The notes under the pieces were generated by a model. The model was given only the letters and a program-made list of their open reading frames with translations, had not been told where the DNA came from and did no database searches. From the NCBI RefSeq assembly GCF_050433125.1, contig NZ_JBNPXV010000006.1, positions 1 through 64,000 on the forward strand: 64,000 bases of DNA, in the 5' to 3' direction. The translations under genes and the position numbers were made by a program. Source of the DNA: Roseimarinus sediminis (GTDB lineage Bacteria; Bacteroidota; Bacteroidia; Bacteroidales; Prolixibacteraceae). How positions within the stretch are numbered: position 1 is the first letter of the stretch; the number at the start of each line of letters is the position of its first letter. Of the stretch, positions 18,155 to 26,881 are shown piece by piece.

Positions 18155-18628
18155 ATGTCAAAATTTAGAAAAGACGAAGGTAAAGAAACTCCTGCCATAT
18201 CAACATCGGCATTGCCCGACATCGTTTTCATGCTGTTGTTCTTCTTTATGGTAACAACAACCATGCGTGAAACCGATCCGCTGGTAAGGGTTCGCTTGCC
18301 TGAAGCAACCGAAATTACAAAACTTGAAAAGAAGTCGCTTGTAAGCTATATCAACGTTGGACCACCCATGCCCAAGTGGCAGGCCCAGCTTGGTAGTGAG
18401 CCAAGGATTCAGCTGAACGACCAGTTTGCCAAAGTAAGCGATATTGGCGATTTTGTTGAAGCCGAAAGGCAAGCCCGCGAAGAGCAGGAGCAAAAACAAA
18501 TTGTGACCTCTCTGAAAGTTGATGAATTTACAAAAATGCTTATCGTTACCGAAATCAAGCAGGAATTACGTAAGGCAGCAGCGCTGCACATCAACTATTC
18601 ATCAAGAAAGAAAGCACAAAACAGATAG
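18155..18628 (+). CDS. exbD: ExbD/TolR biopolymer transport protein (second copy)
   Basis: Second ExbD-type protein, 157 residues, with the same plan: short cytoplasmic start, membrane helix at about 22-38 with the conserved Asp in LPDIVFMLLFFFMVTTTM, then a periplasmic domain ending in a basic tail. The two ExbD proteins are clearly divergent outside the helix, suggesting a heteromeric ExbD pair rather than a recent duplication. Last gene of the operon, followed by a strong terminator. Confidence 0.92.
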   Translation: MSKFRKDEGKETPAISTSALPDIVFMLLFFFMVTTTMRETDPLVRVRLPEATEITKLEKKSLVSYINVGPPMPKWQAQLGSEPRIQLNDQFAKVSDIGDFVEAERQAREEQEQKQIVTSLKVDEFTKMLIVTEIKQELRKAAALHINYSSRKKAQNR

Positions 18629-18642
18629 GTGCTACAAGCCTT

Positions 18643-18685
18643 AAAAAAAAGAAGGGTGATCTTTACAGGTCACCCTTCTTTTTTG
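18643..18685. terminator. bidirectional terminator between exbD and glgB
   Basis: Hairpin with 11-bp arms AAGAAGGGTGA/TCACCCTTCTT, flanked by an A-run on one side and a T-run on the other, so it can stop transcription from both converging genes. Confidence 0.85.
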
Positions 18686-18687
18686 TG

Positions 18688-20700
18688 TTAGTGTAGTTGC
18701 TTAAAGGCTTCTTTTTCGAAAACCAGGGCACTGCGTGCAGGGAGATAAAGCCTTAGCTGATGCGATGCTTTGTTAGCATCCGAAGGAATGGTGTAGTACG
18801 TAATACGGTCATCAAAACGTTCGTAACCTCCAAGGTGACCGGCATCGGTATTGAGCACCACCTTGAACTTTGAGGCTTCCATAGGAATTCCATAGTCGGT
18901 AAACGAAGTATGAGCGTTGAAATTAAAAACAAACAGGAGACTGCCCCTTTGGTAGGCCAGCACCTGATCGGCTTTGTTTTCCCAAAGTTTCCATATTTCC
19001 GGAATTGTAAGCAATTCATGTTTTTTTATCAGGGCAATCATTTCCTGGTCAAAATCTTTTAGCCAGTGAAAACGTAGCTCGTAATTATCGGCCAGGCTCC
19101 ACAGCCGACGGGCATGGCGATACGACCAGTGATTCCCCTCCCGGGGAAAATCAATCCACTCGGGATGACCAAACTCGTTCCCCATGAAATTTAAATAAGC
19201 CCCACCGGCGCAGCTTGCAGTCAGGAGCCTGATCATTTTGTGCAGAGCAATTCCTCTTTCAACGGTCAGGTTGGGCTGATCTTTTCGCATGCTGAAATAC
19301 ATCTCTTTGTCGATCAGCCTGAAGATAATGGTCTTGTCGCCAACGAGTGCCTGATCGTGGCTTTCTGCATAGCTTACCACTTTTTCGTCGTTACGGTGGG
19401 CGGTCATCTGATGAAAAATATCACCAACTTCCCATTCCTCGTCTTTTTTCTCCTTGATGAGTTTGATCCAATAATCAGGAACCCCCATGCTCATCCGGTA
19501 ATCGAAACCCAGGCCTCCATCTTCAAGAGGGGCTGCCAGTCCGGGCAAACCACTTACATCTTCGGCGATTGACAGCACACGGGGTTTGAGTTCGTGCATG
19601 AGTTGATTGGCCAGTTTGAAATAAACCACTGCTTCGTAGTCGAGATTGGGTGAAAAGTAATCGTCGTAGCCGCCAAAGGCTGTTCCCAGTCCGTGGTCGA
19701 AGTACAGCATGCTGGTCACCCCATCGAAACGGTAGCCGTCAAAGCGATATTCTTCCAGCCAGTATTTTATATTGGAAAGCAAAAAATGCAGCACCTCATT
19801 TTTGCTGTAATCGAAGCAAAGAGAATCCCAGGAAGGATGTTCACCCCGGTTCCCTTCGTGGAAAAACTGGTAGCGGGTACCATCATAACGTCCCAGTCCT
19901 TCGAGTTCGTTCTTTACTGCATGAGAGTGAATCAGGTCCATGATGACGGCTATGCCCATGCCATGGGCTTCGTCGATGAGTTGTTTCAGTTCATCGGGAG
20001 TGCCAAAACGCGATGAAGCGGCAAAGAAACTCGAAACATGGTAGCCGAAACTTCCATAATAGGGATGTTCTGGAATGGCCATCAATTGAATAACATTGTA
20101 ACCGGCGTCCTTTATACGGGGCAGCATATCGGTCCTGAATTCATTATAGCTGTGTACCCTTTCTTCTTCGCCGGCCATGCCAATGTGGGCTTCATAAATA
20201 AGGGGAGCTTCCTCACTCCGCTCAAATAACTTGTTTTTCCATTCGTAGCTTGTCGGGGGAGCCCAAACTTCGGCATTGAAAATGTGGGTGTCGGGATCCT
20301 GAACCACCCTCTGGGCCCATGCCGGAATGCGTTTGCCACTTCCGCCGTTCCAGTGCATCGACAGGGCGTACAGGTCGCCGTGCTTTAGCTGGTTTTCGTC
20401 AAGATTTAGCTCCCAGTTGCCATTGCCAACGGGCTGCATGCGATAGGCTTCTTCTTCGTTCCAGCTATTGAAAGTACCAATCAGATAAATACTGGATGCA
20501 TTGGGAGCCCATTCACGCAAACACCATTGGTTTTCGCATCGGTGAAGACCGAAATAGAGATAACCCGAGGCAAAATCGGAAAGCGAAGCGGTACCGCTTA
20601 ATTCGGCTTCCTTTCGCTTTGTTTGCTCATGCCATTCGATGAAAGCCTTTTCGTAGGGTTCGAGCCAGGGATCATTCCGGATAATTCGAAGCTTTTCCAT
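18688..20700 (-). CDS. glgB: 1,4-alpha-glucan branching enzyme (GH13)
   Basis: Makes alpha-1,6 branches in glycogen. The 670-residue product has an N-terminal CBM48-like domain (about 60-150, SSIYLIGTFNSWNEE) and a GH13 barrel with the expected catalytic residues: nucleophile Asp in YRFDGVTSM near 328, acid/base Glu in SIAEDVSG near 380, and the stabilising Asp in ESHDQALVGDK near 447; GGAYLNFMGNEFGHPEW is typical of branching enzymes. Separated from the main glycogen operon by 5 kb. Its neighbour upstream on the same strand is kdsB, about 100 bases away. Confidence 0.94.
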   Translation of the reverse strand: MEKLRIIRNDPWLEPYEKAFIEWHEQTKRKEAELSGTASLSDFASGYLYFGLHRCENQWCLREWAPNASSIYLIGTFNSWNEEEAYRMQPVGNGNWELNLDENQLKHGDLYALSMHWNGGSGKRIPAWAQRVVQDPDTHIFNAEVWAPPTSYEWKNKLFERSEEAPLIYEAHIGMAGEEERVHSYNEFRTDMLPRIKDAGYNVIQLMAIPEHPYYGSFGYHVSSFFAASSRFGTPDELKQLIDEAHGMGIAVIMDLIHSHAVKNELEGLGRYDGTRYQFFHEGNRGEHPSWDSLCFDYSKNEVLHFLLSNIKYWLEEYRFDGYRFDGVTSMLYFDHGLGTAFGGYDDYFSPNLDYEAVVYFKLANQLMHELKPRVLSIAEDVSGLPGLAAPLEDGGLGFDYRMSMGVPDYWIKLIKEKKDEEWEVGDIFHQMTAHRNDEKVVSYAESHDQALVGDKTIIFRLIDKEMYFSMRKDQPNLTVERGIALHKMIRLLTASCAGGAYLNFMGNEFGHPEWIDFPREGNHWSYRHARRLWSLADNYELRFHWLKDFDQEMIALIKKHELLTIPEIWKLWENKADQVLAYQRGSLLFVFNFNAHTSFTDYGIPMEASKFKVVLNTDAGHLGGYERFDDRITYYTIPSDANKASHQLRLYLPARSALVFEKEAFKQLH

Positions 20701-20802
20701 TTGTTTTTCGTTTTCTCTAAAGTAGGAAAATTAGTTGATTGAAGAACTGTTGCTTGCATAAATTGTTCGCTTCGAAAAGCAGCAGCTTGCCGTATTATTT
20801 TT

Positions 20803-21543
20803 TTATAGCAGGCCGGCTTGCAGTCTTTCAAGGTCTTCGGGCGTATCGATGCCACTGCCTGCACCGTCGGTAAGGGCAGTTTTAATTCGAAAATCATTTT
20901 CAAGCCAGCGCAGTTGTTCCAGTTTTTCTCCTTGTTCAAGTGGCGAGGGTTCGAGCTGTGTGAGCGCCTGCAGAACCGATGCACGATACGCATACAAGCC
21001 AATGTGAAGAAAATATTGGTGCTTTGTAAGCCATTCATTTTTTGCTGCATCGCGTTGAAACGGGATGGTGTGACGGCTGAAATAAAGCGCAAAGCCGGCA
21101 GCCGAACGAACGGCTTTCACTTTGTTGTGATCAAACAAGGTTTCGATCTTATCGATGGGGCAAAGCAGCGTGGCAATGTCGCAGGCTTCATCTTCAAAGC
21201 ATTGCAGAAGCAGTCTGAACTGATCGGGCTGAATGAAGGGCTCATCGCCCTGAACATTGACTACCACGTCGAAGTCGTAGTCAGCTGAAAGCAGCCGGGC
21301 TGCCTCGGCACAACGGTCAGTGCCACTGGGATGATTGGCAGCAGTCATGACCACTTTTCCACCAAAGCTTTTAACCGCTTCTTCAATGCGTACATCGTCG
21401 GTGGCCACCACAAGCAGATCGAATACCTCGCTACAACGTTCGTAAACGTGCTGTATCATTGGTTTGCCTCCGATATCAACCAGGGGTTTCCCCGGGAAGC
21501 GGGTCGATGCATAACGGGCAGGTATTATAGCGATGGGTTTCAT
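20803..21543 (-). CDS. kdsB: 3-deoxy-manno-octulosonate cytidylyltransferase
   Basis: Activates Kdo with CTP to CMP-Kdo for the lipopolysaccharide core. The start at MKPIAIIPARYAST gives 246 residues, the usual length; a longer frame from 21582 adds 13 unconserved residues. Nucleotide-binding N-terminus IIPARYASTRFPGKPL and NVQGDEPFI near 97-105 are diagnostic. Soluble cytoplasmic enzyme. Lies about 100 bases upstream of glgB and divergent from the sigma-54 activator. Confidence 0.95.
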   Translation of the reverse strand: MKPIAIIPARYASTRFPGKPLVDIGGKPMIQHVYERCSEVFDLLVVATDDVRIEEAVKSFGGKVVMTAANHPSGTDRCAEAARLLSADYDFDVVVNVQGDEPFIQPDQFRLLLQCFEDEACDIATLLCPIDKIETLFDHNKVKAVRSAAGFALYFSRHTIPFQRDAAKNEWLTKHQYFLHIGLYAYRASVLQALTQLEPSPLEQGEKLEQLRWLENDFRIKTALTDGAGSGIDTPEDLERLQAGLL

Positions 21544-21624
21544 AAGTGGGTTTAAAGATACAGTTTCTAAGGCTACTTTCACACTTTTTATAAATTTCGA
21601 TGGTTTATTGAAGTGCTAAAATTG

Positions 21625-21632
21625 TAACTTTG
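21625..21632 (+). promoter_or_regulatory. -7 box upstream of the sigma-54 activator
   Basis: TAACTTTG, an exact TAnnTTTG match 46 bases before the activator ATG. The nearest TTG upstream has only 14 bases spacing, so the -33 box is uncertain. Confidence 0.35.
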
Positions 21633-21677
21633 TCAGTTAAATCGGAAAAATAGCATTGTTTAAAGTACATTCGGAAC

Positions 21678-22940
21678 ATGATCGACATTCAGGAAATTAA
21701 ACAACGTTTTGGTATCATAGGAAATGCACCCGTGTTGAACCGTGCCATTGAGGTGGCAGTACAGGTGGCCCCCACCGATTTGTCGGTGTTGATTACAGGA
21801 GAAAGTGGAGTGGGTAAGGAAGTGTTTCCACAAATCATTCACCAGTTTTCGTCGCGGAAACATGGAAAATACATCGCAGTGAACTGTGGAGCCATTCCTG
21901 AGGGTACTATCGATTCTGAACTTTTCGGCCATGTGAAAGGCTCGTTTACAGGAGCACTCAACGATCGGAAAGGTTATTTTGAAGTAGCCGACGGTGGCAC
22001 AATCTTCCTCGACGAGGTGGGTGAACTGCCCCTGTCTACTCAGGTCAGATTATTACGGGTGCTCGAGGCAGGTGAATTTATGAAAGTTGGCTCGTCGCAG
22101 GTGCTGAAGACCAATGTTCGCGTAGTAGCAGCAACCAATCTTGATATTCCGGGGGCCATTAGCGAAAACAAGTTTCGTGAAGATCTTTATTATCGTCTCA
22201 ATACGGTGCCTGTTCATGTGCCGCCTTTGCGCGAACGAAAGGATGATGTTGTTTTGTTATTCCGTAAATTTGCGCACGATTTTGCCGAGCGTTATCGTAT
22301 GCCTGCCCTTCGGCTCGACGATGAGGCCCGGGGCATCCTGGTGTCATTTCCCTGGCCGGGAAATATCAGGCAATTGAAAAATATTACCGAGCAGATATCC
22401 ATTATTGAACAGGCACGCGAAATCGATGGCCATAAAATGCGGGGTTATCTTCCACATTTTCACGAGCATCAACTGCCTGCACTTTATCGTCAGAACGAGG
22501 AGAACACCTTCGCTTCGGAAAGGGAAATCCTGTACAAAGTATTGTTCGACATGAAAAAGGACATGAGCGATCTCAAGAAGCTGGTGTTCGATCTGATGCA
22601 AAATGAAGACTCGGGCCAGATCCATAACGAAAACAAGCGCATTATCCGCAAGCTGTATAAGGAAGAAGAGAATGGCTTTGAAGCCGAAGCCTATCAGCCT
22701 GAAGTGACAAGCTACCCCGCAGTACCTACGGTTCAGGCTGTGAAAATCGATAAAGATGAGGAGCATATTGAAGATACAGAGGAATATGTTGAGGAAACCC
22801 TTTCCATAGAAAAAAAGGAAAAGGAATTGATACAGAAAGCACTGCAAAAGTATAAGGGGAAGCGCAAATATGCAGCCAAAGAACTGGGAATATCCGAACG
22901 TACCCTTTACCGAAAAATTAAAGAGTACAATATTAATTAG
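21678..22940 (+). CDS. sigma-54-interacting transcriptional activator
   Basis: AAA+ enhancer-binding protein that opens sigma-54 RNA polymerase complexes. The 420 residues begin almost directly with the AAA+ domain: Walker A GESGVGKE near 41, the sigma-54 contact loop in the form GSFTGA near 88-93 (usual GAFTGA), Walker B GGTIFLDE near 107, and WPGNIRQL near 227. A Fis-type helix-turn-helix ends the protein (about 395-420, AAKELGISERTLYRKI). A long acidic linker (about 300-385) joins them. There is no N-terminal receiver, PAS or GAF domain, so activity is probably set by abundance or a partner. lptE starts 23 bases later. Confidence 0.93.
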   Translation: MIDIQEIKQRFGIIGNAPVLNRAIEVAVQVAPTDLSVLITGESGVGKEVFPQIIHQFSSRKHGKYIAVNCGAIPEGTIDSELFGHVKGSFTGALNDRKGYFEVADGGTIFLDEVGELPLSTQVRLLRVLEAGEFMKVGSSQVLKTNVRVVAATNLDIPGAISENKFREDLYYRLNTVPVHVPPLRERKDDVVLLFRKFAHDFAERYRMPALRLDDEARGILVSFPWPGNIRQLKNITEQISIIEQAREIDGHKMRGYLPHFHEHQLPALYRQNEENTFASEREILYKVLFDMKKDMSDLKKLVFDLMQNEDSGQIHNENKRIIRKLYKEEENGFEAEAYQPEVTSYPAVPTVQAVKIDKDEEHIEDTEEYVEETLSIEKKEKELIQKALQKYKGKRKYAAKELGISERTLYRKIKEYNIN

Positions 22941-22963
22941 TGGCATCACGTATAAAGAACAAT

Positions 22964-23473
22964 ATGAAGCAGTTCCTGAGTATCATCCTTTTTGTTTTTC
23001 TCTCGCTGGGTTTAACACATTGCAAGATCAACTATTCGTTTACCGGTGCATCCATTTCACCCCTGGTGAAAACCTACACGGTATACGATTTTCAGTTGAG
23101 GGCAGGTAAGGCAAGTCCGACGCTGAGTACCTATTTTACCGAACAGCTTCGTGATAAATTTACACGCCAGACCAGTCTAGATTATTTGCGCGATGGCGGT
23201 GACCTCGAGTTTGAAGGTGCCATTACCGGTTTCGATGAAAAACCAATGGCGGTGCAGGGCGACGACATTGCAGCTCAAACCAGACTAACGATACGCATTT
23301 CGGTGAAATATACCAACAACCTCGACCACGATCAGGACTTCGATACCGAGTTTTCGGCCTATGCCGATTTTAGCAGTACCAGTAATCTTAGTGAGGTTGA
23401 AGACGATCTGATCGAGGAAATAGTAACACAAATCGTAGATGACATATTCAATAAATCGGTAGCCAATTGGTAG
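22964..23473 (+). CDS. lptE: LptE-family LPS assembly lipoprotein
   Basis: Outer-membrane lipoprotein that plugs the LptD barrel in lipopolysaccharide export. The start at MKQFLSIILFVF gives a lipoprotein signal with lipobox LTHC (Cys near residue 20); an upstream GTG at 22940 is less likely. 169 residues, the usual size. Directly after the signal comes KINYSFTGASISP, the typical Bacteroidota LptE start. Placed between the sigma-54 activator and secG, an arrangement seen across Bacteroidota. LptD is not in the window. Confidence 0.85.
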   Translation: MKQFLSIILFVFLSLGLTHCKINYSFTGASISPLVKTYTVYDFQLRAGKASPTLSTYFTEQLRDKFTRQTSLDYLRDGGDLEFEGAITGFDEKPMAVQGDDIAAQTRLTIRISVKYTNNLDHDQDFDTEFSAYADFSSTSNLSEVEDDLIEEIVTQIVDDIFNKSVANW

Positions 23474-23477
23474 TATT

Positions 23478-24140
23478 GTGACAAAAGAGCAATTTCAGAA
23501 ATACATGAAACAACCCGAACTGCTCGATGCATCGACAGTGGAAGGTTTGAAGGAAGTGGTCGGCGATTTCCCCTGGTTTGTGGCTGCGCGAATGCTCTAT
23601 CTGCGTAATTTGCAAAATATCAGCAGCTACCGCTTTGAAGCAGAATTGAGCAAGCAGGCTGTTTTTATTTCCGACCGTCAACAGTTGTTGAAGCTGCTTA
23701 GCGGAAGCAGCGCATCGGAAAATGAATTTCAGTTACTCCCCTTCGACAGCAAAGCGCTGGGCACTGTATTGAGCGATAAACAGCATGATCTGTTGAGTGA
23801 ACTGCAACTAGAACCAACATCGTCTTTTAAGCTCGAAGCCGACCTTCATAATGAAAACAATCAGCCTGTTGACCTGATTGATAAATTTATTAATGAAAAT
23901 CCGACGATCATTCCCCGTAAAGTCAATGCCGCATCCTCGAAGAAGTTGCCTGCCAACGAGGAGGAAGAGGTAAGCGAGGGGCTTATAACCGAAACGCTCG
24001 CAGGTATTTACGTTCAGCAGGGACTGTATCGTGAGGCACTAAAAGCCTATGAAAAATTAAGTTTGAAATTCCCGGAAAAAAATACTTACTTTGCCAGTCA
24101 AATTGAAAAAATCAAAAACTTAATATCAAAAGATTCATAA
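23478..24140 (+). CDS. conserved protein with C-terminal TPR-like repeat
   Basis: 220-residue protein with no recognised enzyme motif. It starts with GTG four bases after the lptE stop and ends one base before secG, so it is locked into the lptE-secG operon. The C-terminus (about 175-215, YVQQGLYREALKAYEKL) reads as one tetratricopeptide repeat. No signal peptide or membrane segment. The family is common in Bacteroidota at this place; function unknown. Confidence 0.8.
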   Translation: MTKEQFQKYMKQPELLDASTVEGLKEVVGDFPWFVAARMLYLRNLQNISSYRFEAELSKQAVFISDRQQLLKLLSGSSASENEFQLLPFDSKALGTVLSDKQHDLLSELQLEPTSSFKLEADLHNENNQPVDLIDKFINENPTIIPRKVNAASSKKLPANEEEEVSEGLITETLAGIYVQQGLYREALKAYEKLSLKFPEKNTYFASQIEKIKNLISKDS

Positions 24141-24141
24141 A

Positions 24142-24516
24142 ATGTATACGCTTGCAATTGTACTCATTTTTATTGTTTGCCTTTTGCTTGTACTCATCGT
24201 GTTGGTACAGAATTCAAAGGGTGGAGGTTTGGCCTCAAGTTTCTCAAGCAATAACCAAATTATGGGTGTACGTCGTACAGCCGACTTTCTGGAAAAAGCA
24301 ACCTGGTATCTGGCTGGTGCACTTTTAGTATTGTGCGTAATGGCAAGTGCTTTTATTCCGCGTCAGGAAATCAGACAGGATTCGATCATCAGCAATCAGA
24401 TCGAAACCGCAATCGATCCTTCTGCAGTTCCAAGTTTCCCTATGACCGAGGGAGATATCGAATCGGCAGGTGAAACAGTTCCGGCCGATAATGGCGGAAA
24501 TGCCGATGAAGAATAG
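24142..24516 (+). CDS. secG: preprotein translocase subunit SecG
   Basis: Small inner-membrane subunit of the SecYEG channel. 124 residues with two membrane helices (about 1-22 and 53-73) joined by the conserved loop VQNSKGGGLASSF (about 25-37), then an acidic tail typical of Bacteroidota SecG. Last gene of the lptE-TPR-secG run and followed by a terminator. Confidence 0.92.
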   Translation: MYTLAIVLIFIVCLLLVLIVLVQNSKGGGLASSFSSNNQIMGVRRTADFLEKATWYLAGALLVLCVMASAFIPRQEIRQDSIISNQIETAIDPSAVPSFPMTEGDIESAGETVPADNGGNADEE

Positions 24517-24539
24517 AAAATACCAACTTGTATAATATT

Positions 24540-24572
24540 GAGGCGTCGTGTTTGCGACGCCTTTTTTGTTTC
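24540..24572 (+). terminator. terminator after secG
   Basis: Stem AGGCGTCG/CGACGCCT with loop TGTTTG, followed by a T-run. It separates the secG operon from groES. A 77-codon frame across it is therefore not a gene. Confidence 0.85.
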
Positions 24573-24722
24573 TTTTTGGCGGCTGCTGTCATCATGGCAG
24601 TGTTGCTGTTCTCTTTGTCAGTCGTTGGTTTGAGTGTTGTGCTACAGTTTGTTGATCATTTTTTGCTCATCATGCTGTCAGTTGCAGTACCGTCATCGCT
24701 TACTTTTTGGCAGAATTTGCCT

Positions 24723-24740
24723 TTGGCACAAATTCTGATT
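24723..24740 (+). promoter_or_regulatory. possible sigma-54-like element before groES
   Basis: TTGGCAC is a perfect sigma-54 -24 element, but the -12 partner reads CTGA in place of TTGC, so the site is incomplete. It lies about 60 bases before the groES ATG. A weak -7 box (TTAATTTG, 24753-24760) is an alternative. No CIRCE inverted repeat was seen. Confidence 0.25.
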
Positions 24741-24786
24741 GAGAACGAGCCGTTAATTTGATCTAATAACTTAAAAATAAAAAACA

Positions 24787-25065
24787 ATGTCAGAATTGAA
24801 AGGTAGAATACTTGCAGGAAAGATCCTGGTAGAACCAATGGCTGCTGAAGAAAAAACAGCAGGTGGAATCATTATTCCTGATTCAGCAAAAGAAAAACCA
24901 CAGGTAGGAAAAGTGGTTTTAGCAGGTGAGTCGAAAAAAGACGAACCCATGGAAGTGAAGGTTGGCGATACCGTGTTTTATGGTAAGTACGCCGGTACAG
25001 AACTGAACATCGATGGTTCAGATTATCTTTTGATTTCACAAACTGATGTATTGTACATTGCTTAA
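24787..25065 (+). CDS. groES: co-chaperonin GroES
   Basis: 10-kDa lid of the GroEL chaperonin. 92 residues, normal length. The mobile loop region ekTAGGIIIPDSAKEKP (about 22-38) and LISQTDVLYI at the C-terminus are diagnostic. groEL follows after 25 bases, so the two form the standard operon. Confidence 0.97.
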   Translation: MSELKGRILAGKILVEPMAAEEKTAGGIIIPDSAKEKPQVGKVVLAGESKKDEPMEVKVGDTVFYGKYAGTELNIDGSDYLLISQTDVLYIA

Positions 25066-25090
25066 TTCTAAACATTAAATCATTAAAAAA

Positions 25091-26725
25091 ATGGCTAAAG
25101 AAATTAAATTCAATATCGAAGCACGCGATTTGTTGAAAAAAGGCGTTGATCAACTCGCCGATGCAGTAAAAGTAACGCTCGGACCTAAAGGTCGGAATGT
25201 AATTATTGAAAAGAAATTTGGAGCACCTCAAATTACCAAAGATGGTGTAACTGTTGCCAAGGAAATCGATTTGGCCGACGGATACGAAAATGTGGGTGCT
25301 CAAATGGTGAAGGAAGTAGCATCAAAAACAGGCGACGATGCCGGCGATGGTACTACCACCGCAACCGTTTTAGCGCAGTCAATCATTAGCGTAGGTTTGA
25401 AAAACGTAACCGCTGGTGCCAACCCTATGGATCTTAAGCGGGGCATCGACAAAGCAGTTGAGAAGGTAGTGGCCAGCATTCGTGAACAGTCACAAAATGT
25501 AGGCGACGACTTCAGCAAAATTGAGCAGGTTGCCCGCATTTCGGCCAACGGCGACGAAACCATTGGTAAGCTCATTGCCGAGGCCATGGAGAAAGTAAAC
25601 AAGGAAGGTGTTATCACCGTTGAGGAAGCAAAAGGAACCGAAACCTACGTCGATGTAGTGGAAGGTATGCAGTTCGACCGTGGCTACATTTCACCCTATT
25701 TCATTACCGATACCGAAAAAATGGAAGCCGACCTGTCGAATCCGCTCATCTTAATTCACGATAAGAAAATCAGTTCAATTCAGGACATATTGCCCGTACT
25801 GGAGCAAACTGCCAAAAATGGTCGTCCGTTGATGATTATTGCTGAAGATGTTGACGGAACTGCACTGAGTGGCCTGGTGGTTAACAAACTGCAGGGAACC
25901 ATTAAGGTTTGTGCTGTAAAGGCACCCGGCTTTGGTGACCGTCGTAAAGAAATACTTGAGGACATTGCCGTACTTACCGGCGGTGTTGTGGTAACCGACG
26001 AAAAAGGAATGAAACTCGAAGACGTAACCCTCGAAATGCTGGGTGAAGCCGAGAAGATTTCGGTCGATAAGGAGAACACCACCATTGTAGCAGGTAAGGG
26101 TGAGCAGGAGCTGATCAATGCCCGTGTAGGTCAGATCAAAAAGCAAATTGAAGCATCGACTTCCGATTACGACAAGGAAAAACTCCAGGAGCGTCTTGCC
26201 AAACTTTCAGGGGGTGTAGCAGTACTTTATGTAGGTGCAGCTTCCGAAGTTGAAATGAAAGAGAAGAAAGACCGTGTTGACGATGCGCTGCATGCTACCC
26301 GCGCTGCAGTAGCCGAAGGCATTGTGCCTGGTGGTGGTGTTGCCTACATCAGGGCCATTTCGAGCATCGAAGGGCTTGAGGGTGAAAACGAAGATGAAAC
26401 CACAGGTATCGAAATCGTAAAACGTGCCATCGAAGAGCCATTGCGCCAAATTGTTGCCAATGCTGGAAAAGAAGGTGCTGTAATTGTACAGAAAGTAAAA
26501 GAAGGAAGCGGCGACTTTGGTTACAATGCCCGTCGTGATGAATACCAGAACCTGCTTGAAACAGGGGTAATTGATCCTGCCAAGGTGACCCGTGTTGCAC
26601 TCGAAAATGCAGCTTCCATAGCGGGAATGTTCCTCACTACCGAATGTGTGCTGGTTGAAGAAAAAGAAGACACTCCGGCCCCAATGCCAGGCGGCATGGG
26701 AGGTGGTATGCCAGGAATGATGTAA
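25091..26725 (+). CDS. groEL: chaperonin GroEL
   Basis: 60-kDa ATP-driven folding chamber. 544 residues with all expected marks: KVTLGPKGRNV near 28-38, the ATP-binding GDGTTTATVLAQ near 86-97, AVKAPGFGDRRKEIL near 275-289, and a C-terminal Gly-Met tail (GGMGGGMPGMM) that projects into the cavity. Second gene of the groES-groEL operon and followed by a terminator. Confidence 0.98.
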   Translation: MAKEIKFNIEARDLLKKGVDQLADAVKVTLGPKGRNVIIEKKFGAPQITKDGVTVAKEIDLADGYENVGAQMVKEVASKTGDDAGDGTTTATVLAQSIISVGLKNVTAGANPMDLKRGIDKAVEKVVASIREQSQNVGDDFSKIEQVARISANGDETIGKLIAEAMEKVNKEGVITVEEAKGTETYVDVVEGMQFDRGYISPYFITDTEKMEADLSNPLILIHDKKISSIQDILPVLEQTAKNGRPLMIIAEDVDGTALSGLVVNKLQGTIKVCAVKAPGFGDRRKEILEDIAVLTGGVVVTDEKGMKLEDVTLEMLGEAEKISVDKENTTIVAGKGEQELINARVGQIKKQIEASTSDYDKEKLQERLAKLSGGVAVLYVGAASEVEMKEKKDRVDDALHATRAAVAEGIVPGGGVAYIRAISSIEGLEGENEDETTGIEIVKRAIEEPLRQIVANAGKEGAVIVQKVKEGSGDFGYNARRDEYQNLLETGVIDPAKVTRVALENAASIAGMFLTTECVLVEEKEDTPAPMPGGMGGGMPGMM

Positions 26726-26754
26726 TCGCCTTGATTACGTCCAATGATATAAAA

Positions 26755-26788
26755 AAATCCTGCCCTTTTTTGAGGGCAGGATTTTCTT
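26755..26788 (+). terminator. terminator after groEL
   Basis: Strong hairpin with 10-bp arms AATCCTGCCC/GGGCAGGATT, loop TTTTTTGA, then TTTCTTTT, starting 30 bases past the groEL stop. Confidence 0.88.
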
Positions 26789-26790
26789 TT

Positions 26791-26837
26791 ACTCAATAAA
26801 TCGTACCATTCACTCAATAAATCGTACCATTCACTCA
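26791..26837. repeat. 21-bp tandem duplication
   Basis: Two exact head-to-tail copies of a 21-base unit (ACTCAATAAATCGTACCATT plus C) at 26791-26811 and 26812-26832, then five bases of a third copy. It directly follows the groEL terminator. Confidence 0.9.
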
Positions 26838-26842
26838 TTTTT

Positions 26843-26874
26843 TTTGTAAGCGAACAGAAGTTTCTGCACCTTTG
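26843..26874 (+). promoter_or_regulatory. candidate promoter of a small RNA
   Basis: TTTG (26843-26846), 20 bases, then CACCTTTG (26867-26874), which matches the -7 consensus TAnnTTTG in all but the first base. Predicted start near 26882, with no reading frame behind it. Confidence 0.4.
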
Positions 26875-26881
26875 ATGATGT

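Noticed and set aside
24528..24761. 77-codon hydrophobic frame between secG and groES
   Set aside because: It runs through the secG terminator hairpin and the groES promoter region.
24580..24786. CIRCE/HrcA operator before groES
   Set aside because: No TTAGCACTC-N9-GAGTGCTAA inverted repeat was found.
26791..26837. Possible CRISPR remnant
   Set aside because: Units are directly adjacent without spacers and no cas genes are present.
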